A DNA stretch of 64,000 bases. It comes from JBNLAN01 sp050302175. GTDB lineage: Bacteria > Pseudomonadota > Zetaproteobacteria > Mariprofundales > Mariprofundaceae. The notes beneath the pieces were generated by a model. It searched no databases and was not told the origin of the DNA. It worked only from the letters and a program-made list of their open reading frames with translations. A program made the position numbers and the translations under genes. Where the stretch lies: NCBI GenBank assembly GCA_050302175.1, contig JBNLAN010000002.1, positions 45,253 through 109,252 on the forward strand, written 5' to 3'. The stretch's first letter is position 1, and each line of letters opens with the position of its first letter. Below, piece after piece: positions 55,835-62,739 of the stretch.

Positions 55835-55900
55835 ATATGACATATATGCCCGGTCTGGCGCTGGCAAGCCCCTCTCTATCCAGCACCTTCATAGTACAAC

Positions 55901-55916
55901 TGTAACAAAGCCAACA
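55901..55916 (+). promoter_or_regulatory. NifA-type upstream activator sequence
   Basis: TGTAACAAAGCCAACA fits TGT-N10-ACA. It is centred about 97 bases before the predicted start of the sigma-54 promoter at 55978, the normal distance for a NifA enhancer. Confidence 0.6.
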
Positions 55917-55977
55917 ATTTGACTGGTTGGCGACAGTCGCCAGGTCGACAGATCCCTTATTTTCCAACAAATCCGCC

Positions 55978-55994
55978 TTGGAACGATTCTTGCC
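55978..55994 (+). promoter_or_regulatory. Sigma-54 (-24/-12) promoter of the SIR2-hemerythrin-sodB operon
   Basis: TTGGAACGATTCTTGCC carries GG-N10-GC with one mismatch to the TGGCACG-N4-TTGC core. The predicted start near 56005 leaves a 27-base leader to the SIR2-like ATG. A 15-base palindrome (TGGCGACAGTCGCCA, 55928-55942) lies between enhancer and promoter. Confidence 0.7.
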
Positions 55995-56031
55995 ATGTGA
56001 CTGGAAAGCAACCGTTTTGAAGGAGACGTTC

Positions 56032-56913
56032 ATGGATAAGGCATTGCAGCAGAAACTTATTGAAGGGATCACCGACGGCAGCATCGTCCCTTATCTCGGC
56101 GCAGGGGCACTGAACGGCTCGGTCTCCATCGAATCGGGTGATCCGATCCCGGCCGACAGCGACAGCCTGATCTATGCCATGAACAACGGCGCGCCAATGG
56201 CGCCGAAACTGATGTATGAGTTCTCGCGTGCCGCCATGAACCTGGAGCTGAAGAGGGGCCACAGCTTTATCACCCGCACGCTCAACCGCATCTATGCCGA
56301 GACGGAATGGACGCGCTCTCCCGTTCACGACTGGCTGGCCGGGATCAAACCGCCGTATGTCGTCGACATCAACCGCGATACGCAGCTGCAGGAGATCTAT
56401 AGCGACCGGCCGCACACGCTGATTGTTGGCCTGGCACGCCTTGGCGGCACCGATTACCGCTTCAAGATTTTCAGCTATAGCGATGGAACATACAACGAGA
56501 TCATACAGGAGGCGGTCGATCCGGAACTGCCGGTCCTCTTCAAGCCGATGGGCACCCCGCACCCGGAACCGCTCTACATCGCTTCGGATGCCGACTATGT
56601 CGATTACATCACCGAACTGATGGGCGGCTTTGGCATCCCTAAATTTCTTAAAGAGTCGCGCATCGGCAAGCAATACATCTTCATCGGCCTGCGCATGACC
56701 CGCGATACGGAGCGCATGGTGATGTCCGACATCGTTTATGGCGCCGCTAAGCCGACCGGCTGGGCACTGATTCCGGAGCCCAATGCCAAAGAGATTCGCT
56801 TCTGCAAAAGGATGGGCATCGAGATCATCGAGGCGGAGTTCGCCGATCTGATCGATTCGGACGAAACGCTTGTTCGGGCTGCCGCCGAACAGCAGGCGCA
56901 GATCGGCTGCTGA
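56032..56913 (+). CDS. SIR2-like domain protein (nif-linked)
   Basis: A 293-aa protein. ATG at 56032 has AAGGAG nine bases upstream; a longer frame would cross the promoter. SIR2_2-type features: nucleotide loop IVPYLGAGAL (18-27), VVDINRDTQLQEI in place of TTNYD, then LYIASDADYVDYITELMGGFGI and KQYIFIGLRMTRDTERMVMSDIV. The position that normally carries the catalytic HG reads PMG (LFKPMGTPHPE). I infer an NAD- or ADP-ribose-binding protein that may not be catalytic. First gene of a six-gene operon with an apparent NifA-dependent promoter. Confidence 0.75.
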   Translation: MDKALQQKLIEGITDGSIVPYLGAGALNGSVSIESGDPIPADSDSLIYAMNNGAPMAPKLMYEFSRAAMNLELKRGHSFITRTLNRIYAETEWTRSPVHDWLAGIKPPYVVDINRDTQLQEIYSDRPHTLIVGLARLGGTDYRFKIFSYSDGTYNEIIQEAVDPELPVLFKPMGTPHPEPLYIASDADYVDYITELMGGFGIPKFLKESRIGKQYIFIGLRMTRDTERMVMSDIVYGAAKPTGWALIPEPNAKEIRFCKRMGIEIIEAEFADLIDSDETLVRAAAEQQAQIGC

Positions 56914-56920
56914 GAAAAGC

Positions 56921-57346
56921 ATGGCCCTGATTGAACTGGATCGCGAGAAACACCTGCTCGGTATGGACGAGATGGACGGCACCCATATCGATTTCATCGA
57001 ACAGGTGAATGCGCTGGCATCGATGAGCGGCGAAGAGCAGCAGGTGAACTTCAGCAAGCTTCTGCAGCACACCATCCGCCACTTCGAACGTGAGGATGAG
57101 CTGATGCAGGCCTGCGGGTTTCCGCAAATCGCCGAACACCAACAGGAGCACCGCAAGGTGCTGGCCGAAATGCAGCGTTACGATACCCAGCTCAGCCAGG
57201 GCAAAAGCAGCTTTGCCCGCGCCTATGTGCGGGAGCGGCTGCCGGGGTGGTTCGAACTGCATCTGGCCACGATGGACAGCGCCCTGGTCTGGCACCTGAA
57301 ACAGAGTGAAGTGAATGCACAACAAGGAGTACAACATGCCATTTGA
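56921..57346 (+). CDS. Bacteriohemerythrin
   Basis: A 141-aa hemerythrin. Iron ligands can be placed in MDGTHIDFIEQ, HTIRHFEREDELM, AEHQQEH and HLATMDSALVWHL. The four-helix bundle length is normal. It binds O2 reversibly at a di-iron site. It starts seven bases after the SIR2-like stop and overlaps the sodB start by 11 bases, so it is co-translated with superoxide dismutase. In a nif setting an O2-buffering or O2-sensing task is likely. Confidence 0.9.
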   Translation: MALIELDREKHLLGMDEMDGTHIDFIEQVNALASMSGEEQQVNFSKLLQHTIRHFEREDELMQACGFPQIAEHQQEHRKVLAEMQRYDTQLSQGKSSFARAYVRERLPGWFELHLATMDSALVWHLKQSEVNAQQGVQHAI

Positions 57347-57917
57347 ACTTCCGCCCCTTCCTTACCAGCGCGACGCACTGGCTCCGCACATCTCAAAAGA
57401 GACGCTCGATTACCACTATGGCAAACATCATCAGGCCTATGTGGATAACCTTAACCGCTTCATTGTGGGCACCATCTTCGAAGAGAGCACGCTTGAGGAG
57501 ATCATCGGCGAGGCCGAAGGGACGATCTTTAACAACGCCGCCCAGGTATGGAATCACAGCTTCTACTGGAACTGCCTGGCCCCCGACGGCGGCGGAGAAC
57601 CCGGGGGACCACTACTGGCCGCCATCGAATCGGCGTTCGCTTCGTTCGCAGCATTCAAACAGGAGTTCACCGCTGCTGCCGCCGGCAACTTCGGCTCCGG
57701 CTGGACATGGCTGGTGAAGAATAACGACGGCAAACTCTCCATCGTCAACACAGGCAATGCCGGCACCCCGCTGACCGACGGCCTGACACCGCTGCTGACC
57801 TGCGATGTATGGGAACACGCCTACTACATCGATTATCGCAATGCCCGCCCGGCCTACATCGAGGCATTCTGGAACCTGCTCAACTGGGAATTCGCGGCGA
57901 AGAATTTTTCAGCCTGA
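57336..57917 (+). CDS. sodB: Iron superoxide dismutase
   Basis: A 193-aa protein matching SodB: MPFELPPLPYQRDALAPHIS, metal ligands in YHYGKHHQAY, VWNHSFYWNCL and CDVWEHAYYIDYRN, and GNFGSGWTWLV. It removes superoxide in the cytoplasm. AAGGAG lies before the ATG at 57336; an upstream in-frame start would overlap more of the hemerythrin gene. Within the presumed NifA-regulated operon. Confidence 0.95.
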   Translation: MPFELPPLPYQRDALAPHISKETLDYHYGKHHQAYVDNLNRFIVGTIFEESTLEEIIGEAEGTIFNNAAQVWNHSFYWNCLAPDGGGEPGGPLLAAIESAFASFAAFKQEFTAAAAGNFGSGWTWLVKNNDGKLSIVNTGNAGTPLTDGLTPLLTCDVWEHAYYIDYRNARPAYIEAFWNLLNWEFAAKNFSA

Positions 57918-57921
57918 CAGC

Positions 57922-58302
57922 ATGAGCGAAGCACGCCTCTACCACGACATCGGCGCTGAAGAGCTGGAAGAGCTGGTCGCCACGCAGCAACCGGTATTTC
58001 TCGACATGCGGGATCACGATGCCTACAGCAAGGGGCATATCGAAGGCGCCATCCCCGCCAGTGAAGAGCATATCCGCCAGCTATTACGCCGGCGCGAACA
58101 GCCGGTGGTGGTTTACTGCTATCACGGCCACTCCAGCCGCGACCTGGCTGAGTTCCTCGGCCGTATGGGGGCGATAAAGGTCTTTAACCTGAGTGGCGGC
58201 TGGCACGGGCTGCAGAGCAGCAGCGTGAAAAGCGTTGCCACCGTCGAGAGCGGCGGCCATGAACCGACAGAAAACGGAGCACAACAAGGAGAGTCACCAT
58301 GA
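57922..58302 (+). CDS. Rhodanese-domain sulfurtransferase (GlpE-like)
   Basis: A 126-aa single-domain rhodanese with active-site loop CYHGHSS (Cys66) and FLDMRDHDAYSKGHIEGAIPA. It can carry persulfide sulfur, for example for Fe-S cluster or nitrogenase cofactor building. Starts 4 bases after sodB; its stop overlaps grxD (ATGA). In Azotobacter a rhodanese gene (rhdN) also follows nifQ, which supports a nif link. Confidence 0.9.
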   Translation: MSEARLYHDIGAEELEELVATQQPVFLDMRDHDAYSKGHIEGAIPASEEHIRQLLRRREQPVVVYCYHGHSSRDLAEFLGRMGAIKVFNLSGGWHGLQSSSVKSVATVESGGHEPTENGAQQGESP

Positions 58303-58625
58303 CTGTAAAAATGAGCACAGAAGAGAAAATCAGGGCCCAGCTGGCCGAAAATCCGATCATCCTCTACATGAAGGGTGTGCCCGATCAGCCTGAGTGCGGC
58401 TTCTCGGCCAAAACGGTGGCGGCGATCAAATCGACCGGCTTCGACTTCGCCTATGTCAACGTACTGGCAGCACCATTCATCCGCGAGAAGCTGCCGGAGA
58501 TCTCCGACTGGCCAACCTATCCGCAACTCTTCGTGAACGGCGAACTGGTCGGCGGCTGCGATATCGTGGTCGATATGGCCGAGGCGGGCGAACTCAAACC
58601 GCTGCTCGAAACTGCAGCGGCCTGA
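58299..58625 (+). CDS. grxD: Monothiol glutaredoxin (CGFS type)
   Basis: A 108-aa protein with the CGFS active site (Cys33, PECGFSAKT), WPTYPQLFVNGELVGGCDI for glutathione and cluster binding. CGFS glutaredoxins carry [2Fe-2S] clusters and pair with BolA, encoded next with a TGATG overlap. This matches the grx5-type gene of the Azotobacter nifB region. Confidence 0.95.
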   Translation: MTVKMSTEEKIRAQLAENPIILYMKGVPDQPECGFSAKTVAAIKSTGFDFAYVNVLAAPFIREKLPEISDWPTYPQLFVNGELVGGCDIVVDMAEAGELKPLLETAAA

Positions 58626-58915
58626 TGATGAGCGAGTCAACCGAAACACCACTGGAACCTGAAGCCATCATCGCCAAGGTGCAGGGCCTCTATGCCGATG
58701 CCAGGGTCGAGGTGAATGGCGAAGGGTGCAATCTGGAGCTGCTGGTCATCTCCGACGCCTTTAAAGGGATGCCGGTGATGCGGCGGCAGCAGTCGCTGCT
58801 CAAGCTCTTTGCCGACGATCTCACCAGCGGCCGCCTGCATGCGCTGAGCGTGCGCTGTAAAACGGCTGCCGAGGTGGCCGCATCAGGCTCCCAGTTCGTG
58901 CAGCTGGAGATATAG
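58625..58915 (+). CDS. BolA family protein
   Basis: A 96-aa protein with VNGEGCNLELLVISDAFKGMPVMRRQQSLLKLFADDL and LHALSVRCKTAAE. The conserved His is in LHALS, as in BolA/IbaG. It forms cluster-bridged complexes with monothiol glutaredoxin. The ATG at 58625 overlaps the grxD stop; a second ATG follows directly at 58628. Confidence 0.92.
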   Translation: MMSESTETPLEPEAIIAKVQGLYADARVEVNGEGCNLELLVISDAFKGMPVMRRQQSLLKLFADDLTSGRLHALSVRCKTAAEVAASGSQFVQLEI

Positions 58916-58974
58916 CCGGACAATCCGGAAACATCCGAAAGCGCCTGAAGAAGTGTCTGAAAGAGTGTGAGTGA

Positions 58975-58995
58975 TCCGGATGCAAGGCATCCGGA
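58975..58995. repeat. Short perfect hairpin, maybe degenerate copy of the nif-flanking repeat
   Basis: TCCGGATGC/GCATCCGGA with three-base loop AAG. GGATGCAAGGC equals the core of the palindromic elements at 59026 and 59881, so 58950-59018 may be an older copy. It could also end the bolA transcript. Confidence 0.5.
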
Positions 58996-59025
58996 GCCGA
59001 TGAGTATATCACGACGAGCCAACCG

Positions 59026-59147
59026 GAAAGTGTCGTGAGTAATGCAGATGCAAGGCGTACAGCGCACAGCGACCCGAGCCATATTAGTAATATGGTGAGA
59101 GAGCGAGCACTGTACAACACAGCAGATGCGCTGCTCACGGCGCTTTC
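59026..59147. repeat. Palindromic MITE-like element, copy A
   Basis: About 122 bases with inverted ends (GAAAGTGTCGTGAG left; complement of GAAAGCGCCGTGAG right), inner pairing GTACAGCGC/GCACTGTAC and a 17-base perfect palindromic tip CCATATTAGTAATATGG (59079-59095). The right end covers the nifQ stop codon. Similar to copy B at 59881 over most of its arms, with a different tip. No transposase. Confidence 0.75.
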
Positions 59148-59715
59148 ACTCTTCAGGGGCGAAGCAGATGGCGAAATCGGCACACGCGTCACAGGTCGGT
59201 GCCGGGCAGGCGATGATGCCTTCACGCTCGCAGAGCTGTTTGTAGATAAACTTCTTCCACTTCATATCTCGATCATTCTTCTCGGCCAGACGCGGAAAAT
59301 TCTCGCGGATCATGTCACTCAGATCGGCTCTGCTGAAGAGGCCGAGATCGTGCCACAAATGGTGATGCCCGGCAGAGCCGGCAATAATGATCGAAGCGAT
59401 CCATGCACGCTGCGGATCGGCATCGACAGCGAATTCGGCAAAGAGCGCTTCCAGCTCACCGATCTCCGGCATCATCTGCCGCCAGGCATCCGAACGCTCC
59501 GGCAACGGTGGAAGCTCGAAGCCGGGAAAGAAGCGCTGCATCATCATCCGGAATGACTCAGGGGTAAGGCCCATGTAAGCAGGCAACACCCCCTCATCCG
59601 TTAACCACGATGCCAGCATCGATGCCAGGTAGCAGGCATTCTCACCCTGAGCGTTCACCACCAGTGAGACGAACAGCTGCTCCCGTGCATCGGGCTGCGA
59701 CCGCTTAGTATTCAA
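59146..59715 (-). CDS. nifQ: NifQ, molybdenum donor for FeMo-cofactor
   Basis: About 189 aa. The C-terminus has the NifQ cysteine motif C-x4-C-x2-C-x5-C (ACPAPTCDACADFAICF), and the middle has GSAGHHHLWHDLGLFSRADLSDMIRENFP. NifQ holds an Fe-S/Mo cluster and supplies molybdenum to NifEN/NifH. No ATG is available near the expected N-terminus; I choose the TTG at 59715, nine bases after GAGG. A TTG at 59724 is also possible. The stop is inside repeat A. Confidence 0.88.
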   Translation of the reverse strand: MNTKRSQPDAREQLFVSLVVNAQGENACYLASMLASWLTDEGVLPAYMGLTPESFRMMMQRFFPGFELPPLPERSDAWRQMMPEIGELEALFAEFAVDADPQRAWIASIIIAGSAGHHHLWHDLGLFSRADLSDMIRENFPRLAEKNDRDMKWKKFIYKQLCEREGIIACPAPTCDACADFAICFAPEE

Positions 59716-59758
59716 CAGGAGCAACCTCGTCGATCTGTTTCTGCATGATATGTACCAT
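59705..59758 (-). CDS. Possible 17-residue leader peptide before nifQ
   Basis: MVHIMQKQIDEVAPVEY and stop; AGGAG lies seven bases before the ATG. Its stop is 11 bases inside the nifQ frame, so ribosomes ending here could restart at the weak TTG of nifQ. Function as a coupling leader is inference. Confidence 0.4.
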   Translation of the reverse strand: MVHIMQKQIDEVAPVEY

Positions 59759-59880
59759 CTTTCATCTCCTGTAAAAAATGCCGCCGACTTTCAGGAATAG
59801 CCGAGAGTGACGCAAAAGACACATACGCCCCGGAAGTGTCGTGGAGAATCCTCCTCCACCTTTTAAAAGCGCCGTCCGAA

Positions 59881-59997
59881 AGTGTCGTGAAGGGTGCAGA
59901 TGCAAGGCGTACAGCGCGCAGCAACTGAAATCGTATTCAACATACGATGAAAGGCGCGAGCACTGCACAACGCCGCAGATGTGCCCTTCACGGCACT
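59881..59997. repeat. Palindromic MITE-like element, copy B
   Basis: About 117 bases with ends AGTGTCGTGAAGGG and, inverted, AGTGCCGTGAAGGG; shared core TGCAGATGCAAGGCGTACAG; tip TCGTAT...ATACGA. It lies between nifQ and the ferredoxin gene, ending seven bases before the ferredoxin stop. A partial end (AGTGTCGTGGAG) is at 59834. The rest of the 59.76-60.0 kb gap shows nothing else. Confidence 0.75.
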
Positions 59998-60003
59998 TGA
60001 AGC

Positions 60004-60288
60004 TTAGGCAGGGCGAACGCTGATATCGCCGAGCACCTGCGCCTGACATGCCAACCGCATATCCTTACCCGCCAGGTTCTCCTTCAGGATTTTTTCCTCA
60101 ACAACGCTCGGCGTAGAGAGATTCTCCAAGCCCTCTTCCACCTTCATCAGGCAGGTGCCACAATCGCCTTCTCTGCATCCGTAGATCAGTGCTGCTCCCA
60201 CCTTCTCAGACACCTCGATCACACGGGTGCCGACAGGTACGCTGACGGTCAGCCCCAGATCCAGGAATGTTACTTTTGCCTTTGCCAT
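60004..60288 (-). CDS. [2Fe-2S] ferredoxin, nif-linked
   Basis: A 94-aa plant/adrenodoxin-type ferredoxin with CREGDCGTC (Cys38, 43, 46) and a fourth Cys in MRLACQAQV. AAGGAG precedes the ATG at 60288. Similar ferredoxins occur in nif clusters, including the Shethna FeSII protein that protects nitrogenase; whether it is donor or protector is open. The 104-base gap upstream contains a small hairpin (ATCCCG-CGTA-CGGGAT, 60311-60326). Confidence 0.9.
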   Translation of the reverse strand: MAKAKVTFLDLGLTVSVPVGTRVIEVSEKVGAALIYGCREGDCGTCLMKVEEGLENLSTPSVVEEKILKENLAGKDMRLACQAQVLGDISVRPA

Positions 60289-60392
60289 TTTACTTCTCCT
60301 TCTAATATTTATCCCGCGTACGGGATCTCGTTTTTCACTATCACGAAGTCGGTTCAGCCACGGGCCGCCCCATCCCCACAATTCTTTCTTAG

Positions 60393-60812
60393 TTATGCTC
60401 TCTTACAGCTCACACCATCAGGCTGACTGCAACGCTCCAGATCGCCTGCGATCTTCTCGGCGGCCATGCCGAGCATGGAAGAGACCTCATCGGCATCGAA
60501 ACCGCAGAGGTAGAGCGATTCGGCGGCCATCAGCGGCCTTCTGATCAGCAGCGGATCTTCGATCATCATCTGCAAAGCCGCATCGGCATCGAGACGTTCG
60601 GGAATCACCTCGCCGCTCTTGATTCGCGGCGCTGAGCGATTGAACCACTCGGCCACCGGCTTTGAAGCGAAAAAGGGACGCAAGCGTCCCGGTGTCCATG
60701 CTTCACTGAGCAGATCATGTTCAATCAGCTCATGCCCGGCATTGCGCAGAATCTTCTTCTGCCTGGTGTTGTTGATGCAGCCTGGCTTCTCATAAAAATC
60801 GATCCGCGCCAT
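60393..60812 (-). CDS. nifO: NifO-like ArsC-family nitrogenase-associated protein
   Basis: A 139-aa ArsC/Spx-fold protein: MARIDFYEKPGCINNTRQKKIL (CxxN in place of the CxxC redox site), then FNRSAPRIKSGEVIPERLDADAALQMMIEDPLLIRRPLMAAE. It matches the nitrogenase-associated ArsC-like proteins (NifO in Azotobacter), which influence Mo use or glutathione-linked reactions. Position after nifB and ferredoxin supports the name. Confidence 0.88.
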   Translation of the reverse strand: MARIDFYEKPGCINNTRQKKILRNAGHELIEHDLLSEAWTPGRLRPFFASKPVAEWFNRSAPRIKSGEVIPERLDADAALQMMIEDPLLIRRPLMAAESLYLCGFDADEVSSMLGMAAEKIAGDLERCSQPDGVSCKRA

Positions 60813-60840
60813 CAGAAAGCACCCACTTCTTTCAACATTT

Positions 60841-61119
60841 TCATCGGGCCTGAATCTCGGCCATCGCCGCCGCCATCTTCGCCGGAGGAATTCCTGTCAG
60901 CGAACCTGCCGGATTCACCGCTTCACCGAGGCTGTTGAGGATCGCCCCTTCGATCGGGCAGATGCTGGCGCACTGCGGCTGGGCGAAATCGCCGTCGCAC
61001 TCGGTGCATTTGGCCGCATCGATCTTGAAATGGGGGGCTGCCTCATAGATGGCATCGCTCGGGCATACCGGCAGGCAGGCCCAGCAGTTCACACACGATT
61101 CGATAATGGATAGTGACAT
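60841..61119 (-). CDS. fdxN: 2[4Fe-4S] ferredoxin downstream of nifB
   Basis: A 92-aa ferredoxin. Cluster ligands C9-x2-C12-x2-C15-x3-C19P and C38-x2-C41-x8-C50-x3-C54P, the Fdx type with an enlarged second loop found beside nifB. It serves NifB or nitrogenase electron or cluster transfer. ATG at 61119 has GGGAGG upstream; the longer frame is a shadow of the nifB end. Confidence 0.93.
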   Translation of the reverse strand: MSLSIIESCVNCWACLPVCPSDAIYEAAPHFKIDAAKCTECDGDFAQPQCASICPIEGAILNSLGEAVNPAGSLTGIPPAKMAAAMAEIQAR

Positions 61120-61130
61120 GATGAGCCTCC

Positions 61131-62612
61131 CTACGCCGCGACCGCAACAGTGGTTGCAGTTAATTTGCCCGCTTCGGCCATCTCCTGGTAAACGGCAGCC
61201 ACCGCCTCCTCGATCGGTTCCATGGCATGCTCGCCATTCGGAATAATCCCGGCCGCTTCCAGCTGATCCCACGGCTCATAGCCGATCTTCGAGCAGAGCA
61301 CCGCCTCGCACCCTTGCAGGGCGCGGATGGTGGTGGTCAGTGAGCTCTCCTTCTCGCCGCAGGTGTCATCGCCGATGCAGTATTGATCGGTCTTGCGATG
61401 GCCGATGAAGCGAACCCCTTGAGGCGATGCCTCATAGACCAGGAACTCCCTGGCATGGCCGAAGTGCTGGTTGATCACACCGCTGCCGCTGGTGGCAACC
61501 GCCATCAATACCGGACGTGCATGTTGATCGACGGCAATCGCAGGCGTCGCCTCTTTGGCATTGTCGGCCGCCAGCGTCTCGGCAATGGCGGCATGCACCT
61601 TGGCACGTTTGACCATCGCCTCTTCGTAATCGATCTCCATCGTCTCGATCTTGTCCAAGGTAAACTCTTCGCCGCGATCCTCGCCCAGCATACCGACAGC
61701 ATCGGCACGGCACTGGCGGCAGTGGCGCATCATGTTCATATCGCCTGCACAGGCATCCTGCAGCTCGGAGAGCTCTTCGTTGCTCGGCCCGCGCTGACCC
61801 ATCACACCATAGAAGGTGCCGTGTTCCGGCTCGGAGATCAGCGGCATCACATTGTGCAGGAAGGCCCCCTTCTCCTTAACGATGCGGGAGACCTCTTTGA
61901 GATGTTCGTCGTTCACACCCGGAATCAGCACCGAGTTGACCTTCACCAAAATGCCGCGCTCAACCAGCATCTCTAAGCCCTTCTGCTGCTGTTCGATGAG
62001 GATTTTCGCCGCCTTCACGCCCTTGATGCGGCGGTTGTTCCAGTAGATCCACGGATAGATCTTCGCCCCCACTTCGGGATCGACACAGTTGATGGTGATG
62101 GTGACATGATCGATATTGTGTTTGGCCAGTTCATCCACCGCATCGGGCAGGGCCAGGCCGTTGGTGGAGACACAGAGCTTGATGTCCGGTGCTTTTTCGG
62201 AAAGTTCGCGGAAGGTCTCGAAGGTGCGCTCGGGATTGGCCAGCGGATCGCCGGGGCCTGCGATGCCGAGTACGGTCATCTGCGGGATGTTGGCGGCCAC
62301 CGCCATCGTCTTCTTCACCGCCTGTGCAGGGGTGAGCAGTTCGGAGACCACGCCGGGACGCGATTCGTTGGCGCAGTCGTATTTCCGGTTGCAATAGTGG
62401 CACTGGATATTACAGGCCGGAGCGACCGCCACATGCATACGGGCAAAGTAGTGGTGCGCCTTCTCGGAGTAGCAGGGATGATTCTCCACCTTCTCGCGAA
62501 TGTGATCGGGCAGGTGACTGACCTGATCATCGGTGGAACCGCATGACCCGGCAGAGCAACCGCCGCCAGCCCCTTGATTTGCTGTGTCGTCTCCAAGAAC
62601 TGTTAACTCCAT
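61131..62612 (-). CDS. nifB: FeMo-cofactor biosynthesis radical SAM protein NifB
   Basis: A 493-aa protein: N-terminal GGGCSAGSCG stretch, radical SAM motif CNIQCHYC (Cys67, 71, 74), additional Cys in KYDCANESRPGVVSE, GIAGPGDPLANP, and a C-terminal NifX-like domain (VLMAVATSGSGVINQHFGHAREFLVYE; YCIGDDTCGEKESSL). It makes the 8Fe-9S-C precursor (NifB-co) of the nitrogenase cofactor. ATG has GGAGG. First gene of its operon. Confidence 0.98.
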   Translation of the reverse strand: MELTVLGDDTANQGAGGGCSAGSCGSTDDQVSHLPDHIREKVENHPCYSEKAHHYFARMHVAVAPACNIQCHYCNRKYDCANESRPGVVSELLTPAQAVKKTMAVAANIPQMTVLGIAGPGDPLANPERTFETFRELSEKAPDIKLCVSTNGLALPDAVDELAKHNIDHVTITINCVDPEVGAKIYPWIYWNNRRIKGVKAAKILIEQQQKGLEMLVERGILVKVNSVLIPGVNDEHLKEVSRIVKEKGAFLHNVMPLISEPEHGTFYGVMGQRGPSNEELSELQDACAGDMNMMRHCRQCRADAVGMLGEDRGEEFTLDKIETMEIDYEEAMVKRAKVHAAIAETLAADNAKEATPAIAVDQHARPVLMAVATSGSGVINQHFGHAREFLVYEASPQGVRFIGHRKTDQYCIGDDTCGEKESSLTTTIRALQGCEAVLCSKIGYEPWDQLEAAGIIPNGEHAMEPIEEAVAAVYQEMAEAGKLTATTVAVAA

Positions 62613-62663
62613 GCCAACCTCCGCGTATCAATCGGTTTAGGGGGAGTACCCCGCTATCCCTAA

Positions 62664-62679
62664 GGCAAGCGGCATGCCA
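62664..62679 (-). promoter_or_regulatory. nifB: Sigma-54 promoter of nifB
   Basis: On the minus strand TGGCATGCCGCTTGCC fits TGGCAC-N5-TTGC with GG-N10-GC exactly spaced. About 40 bases of leader precede nifB. An IHF-like site (ATTCAA-N4-TTA, one mismatch) lies at 62695-62707, between promoter and enhancers. Confidence 0.85.
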
Positions 62680-62739
62680 GCAGAGCGCCTGATCTAACAC
62701 ATTGAATTAAAGGAGATTTTCAGAATGCGACATTCCATG

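Noticed and set aside
55957..57156. Minus-strand frame (399 codons) opposite the SIR2-like and hemerythrin genes
   Set aside because: The plus strand has clear motifs, ribosome sites and overlapping gene spacing; the antisense translation is low-complexity.
59762..60049. Minus-strand frame of 95 codons between nifQ and the ferredoxin
   Set aside because: Almost entirely inside repeat B; it is the translation of a palindrome, not a gene.
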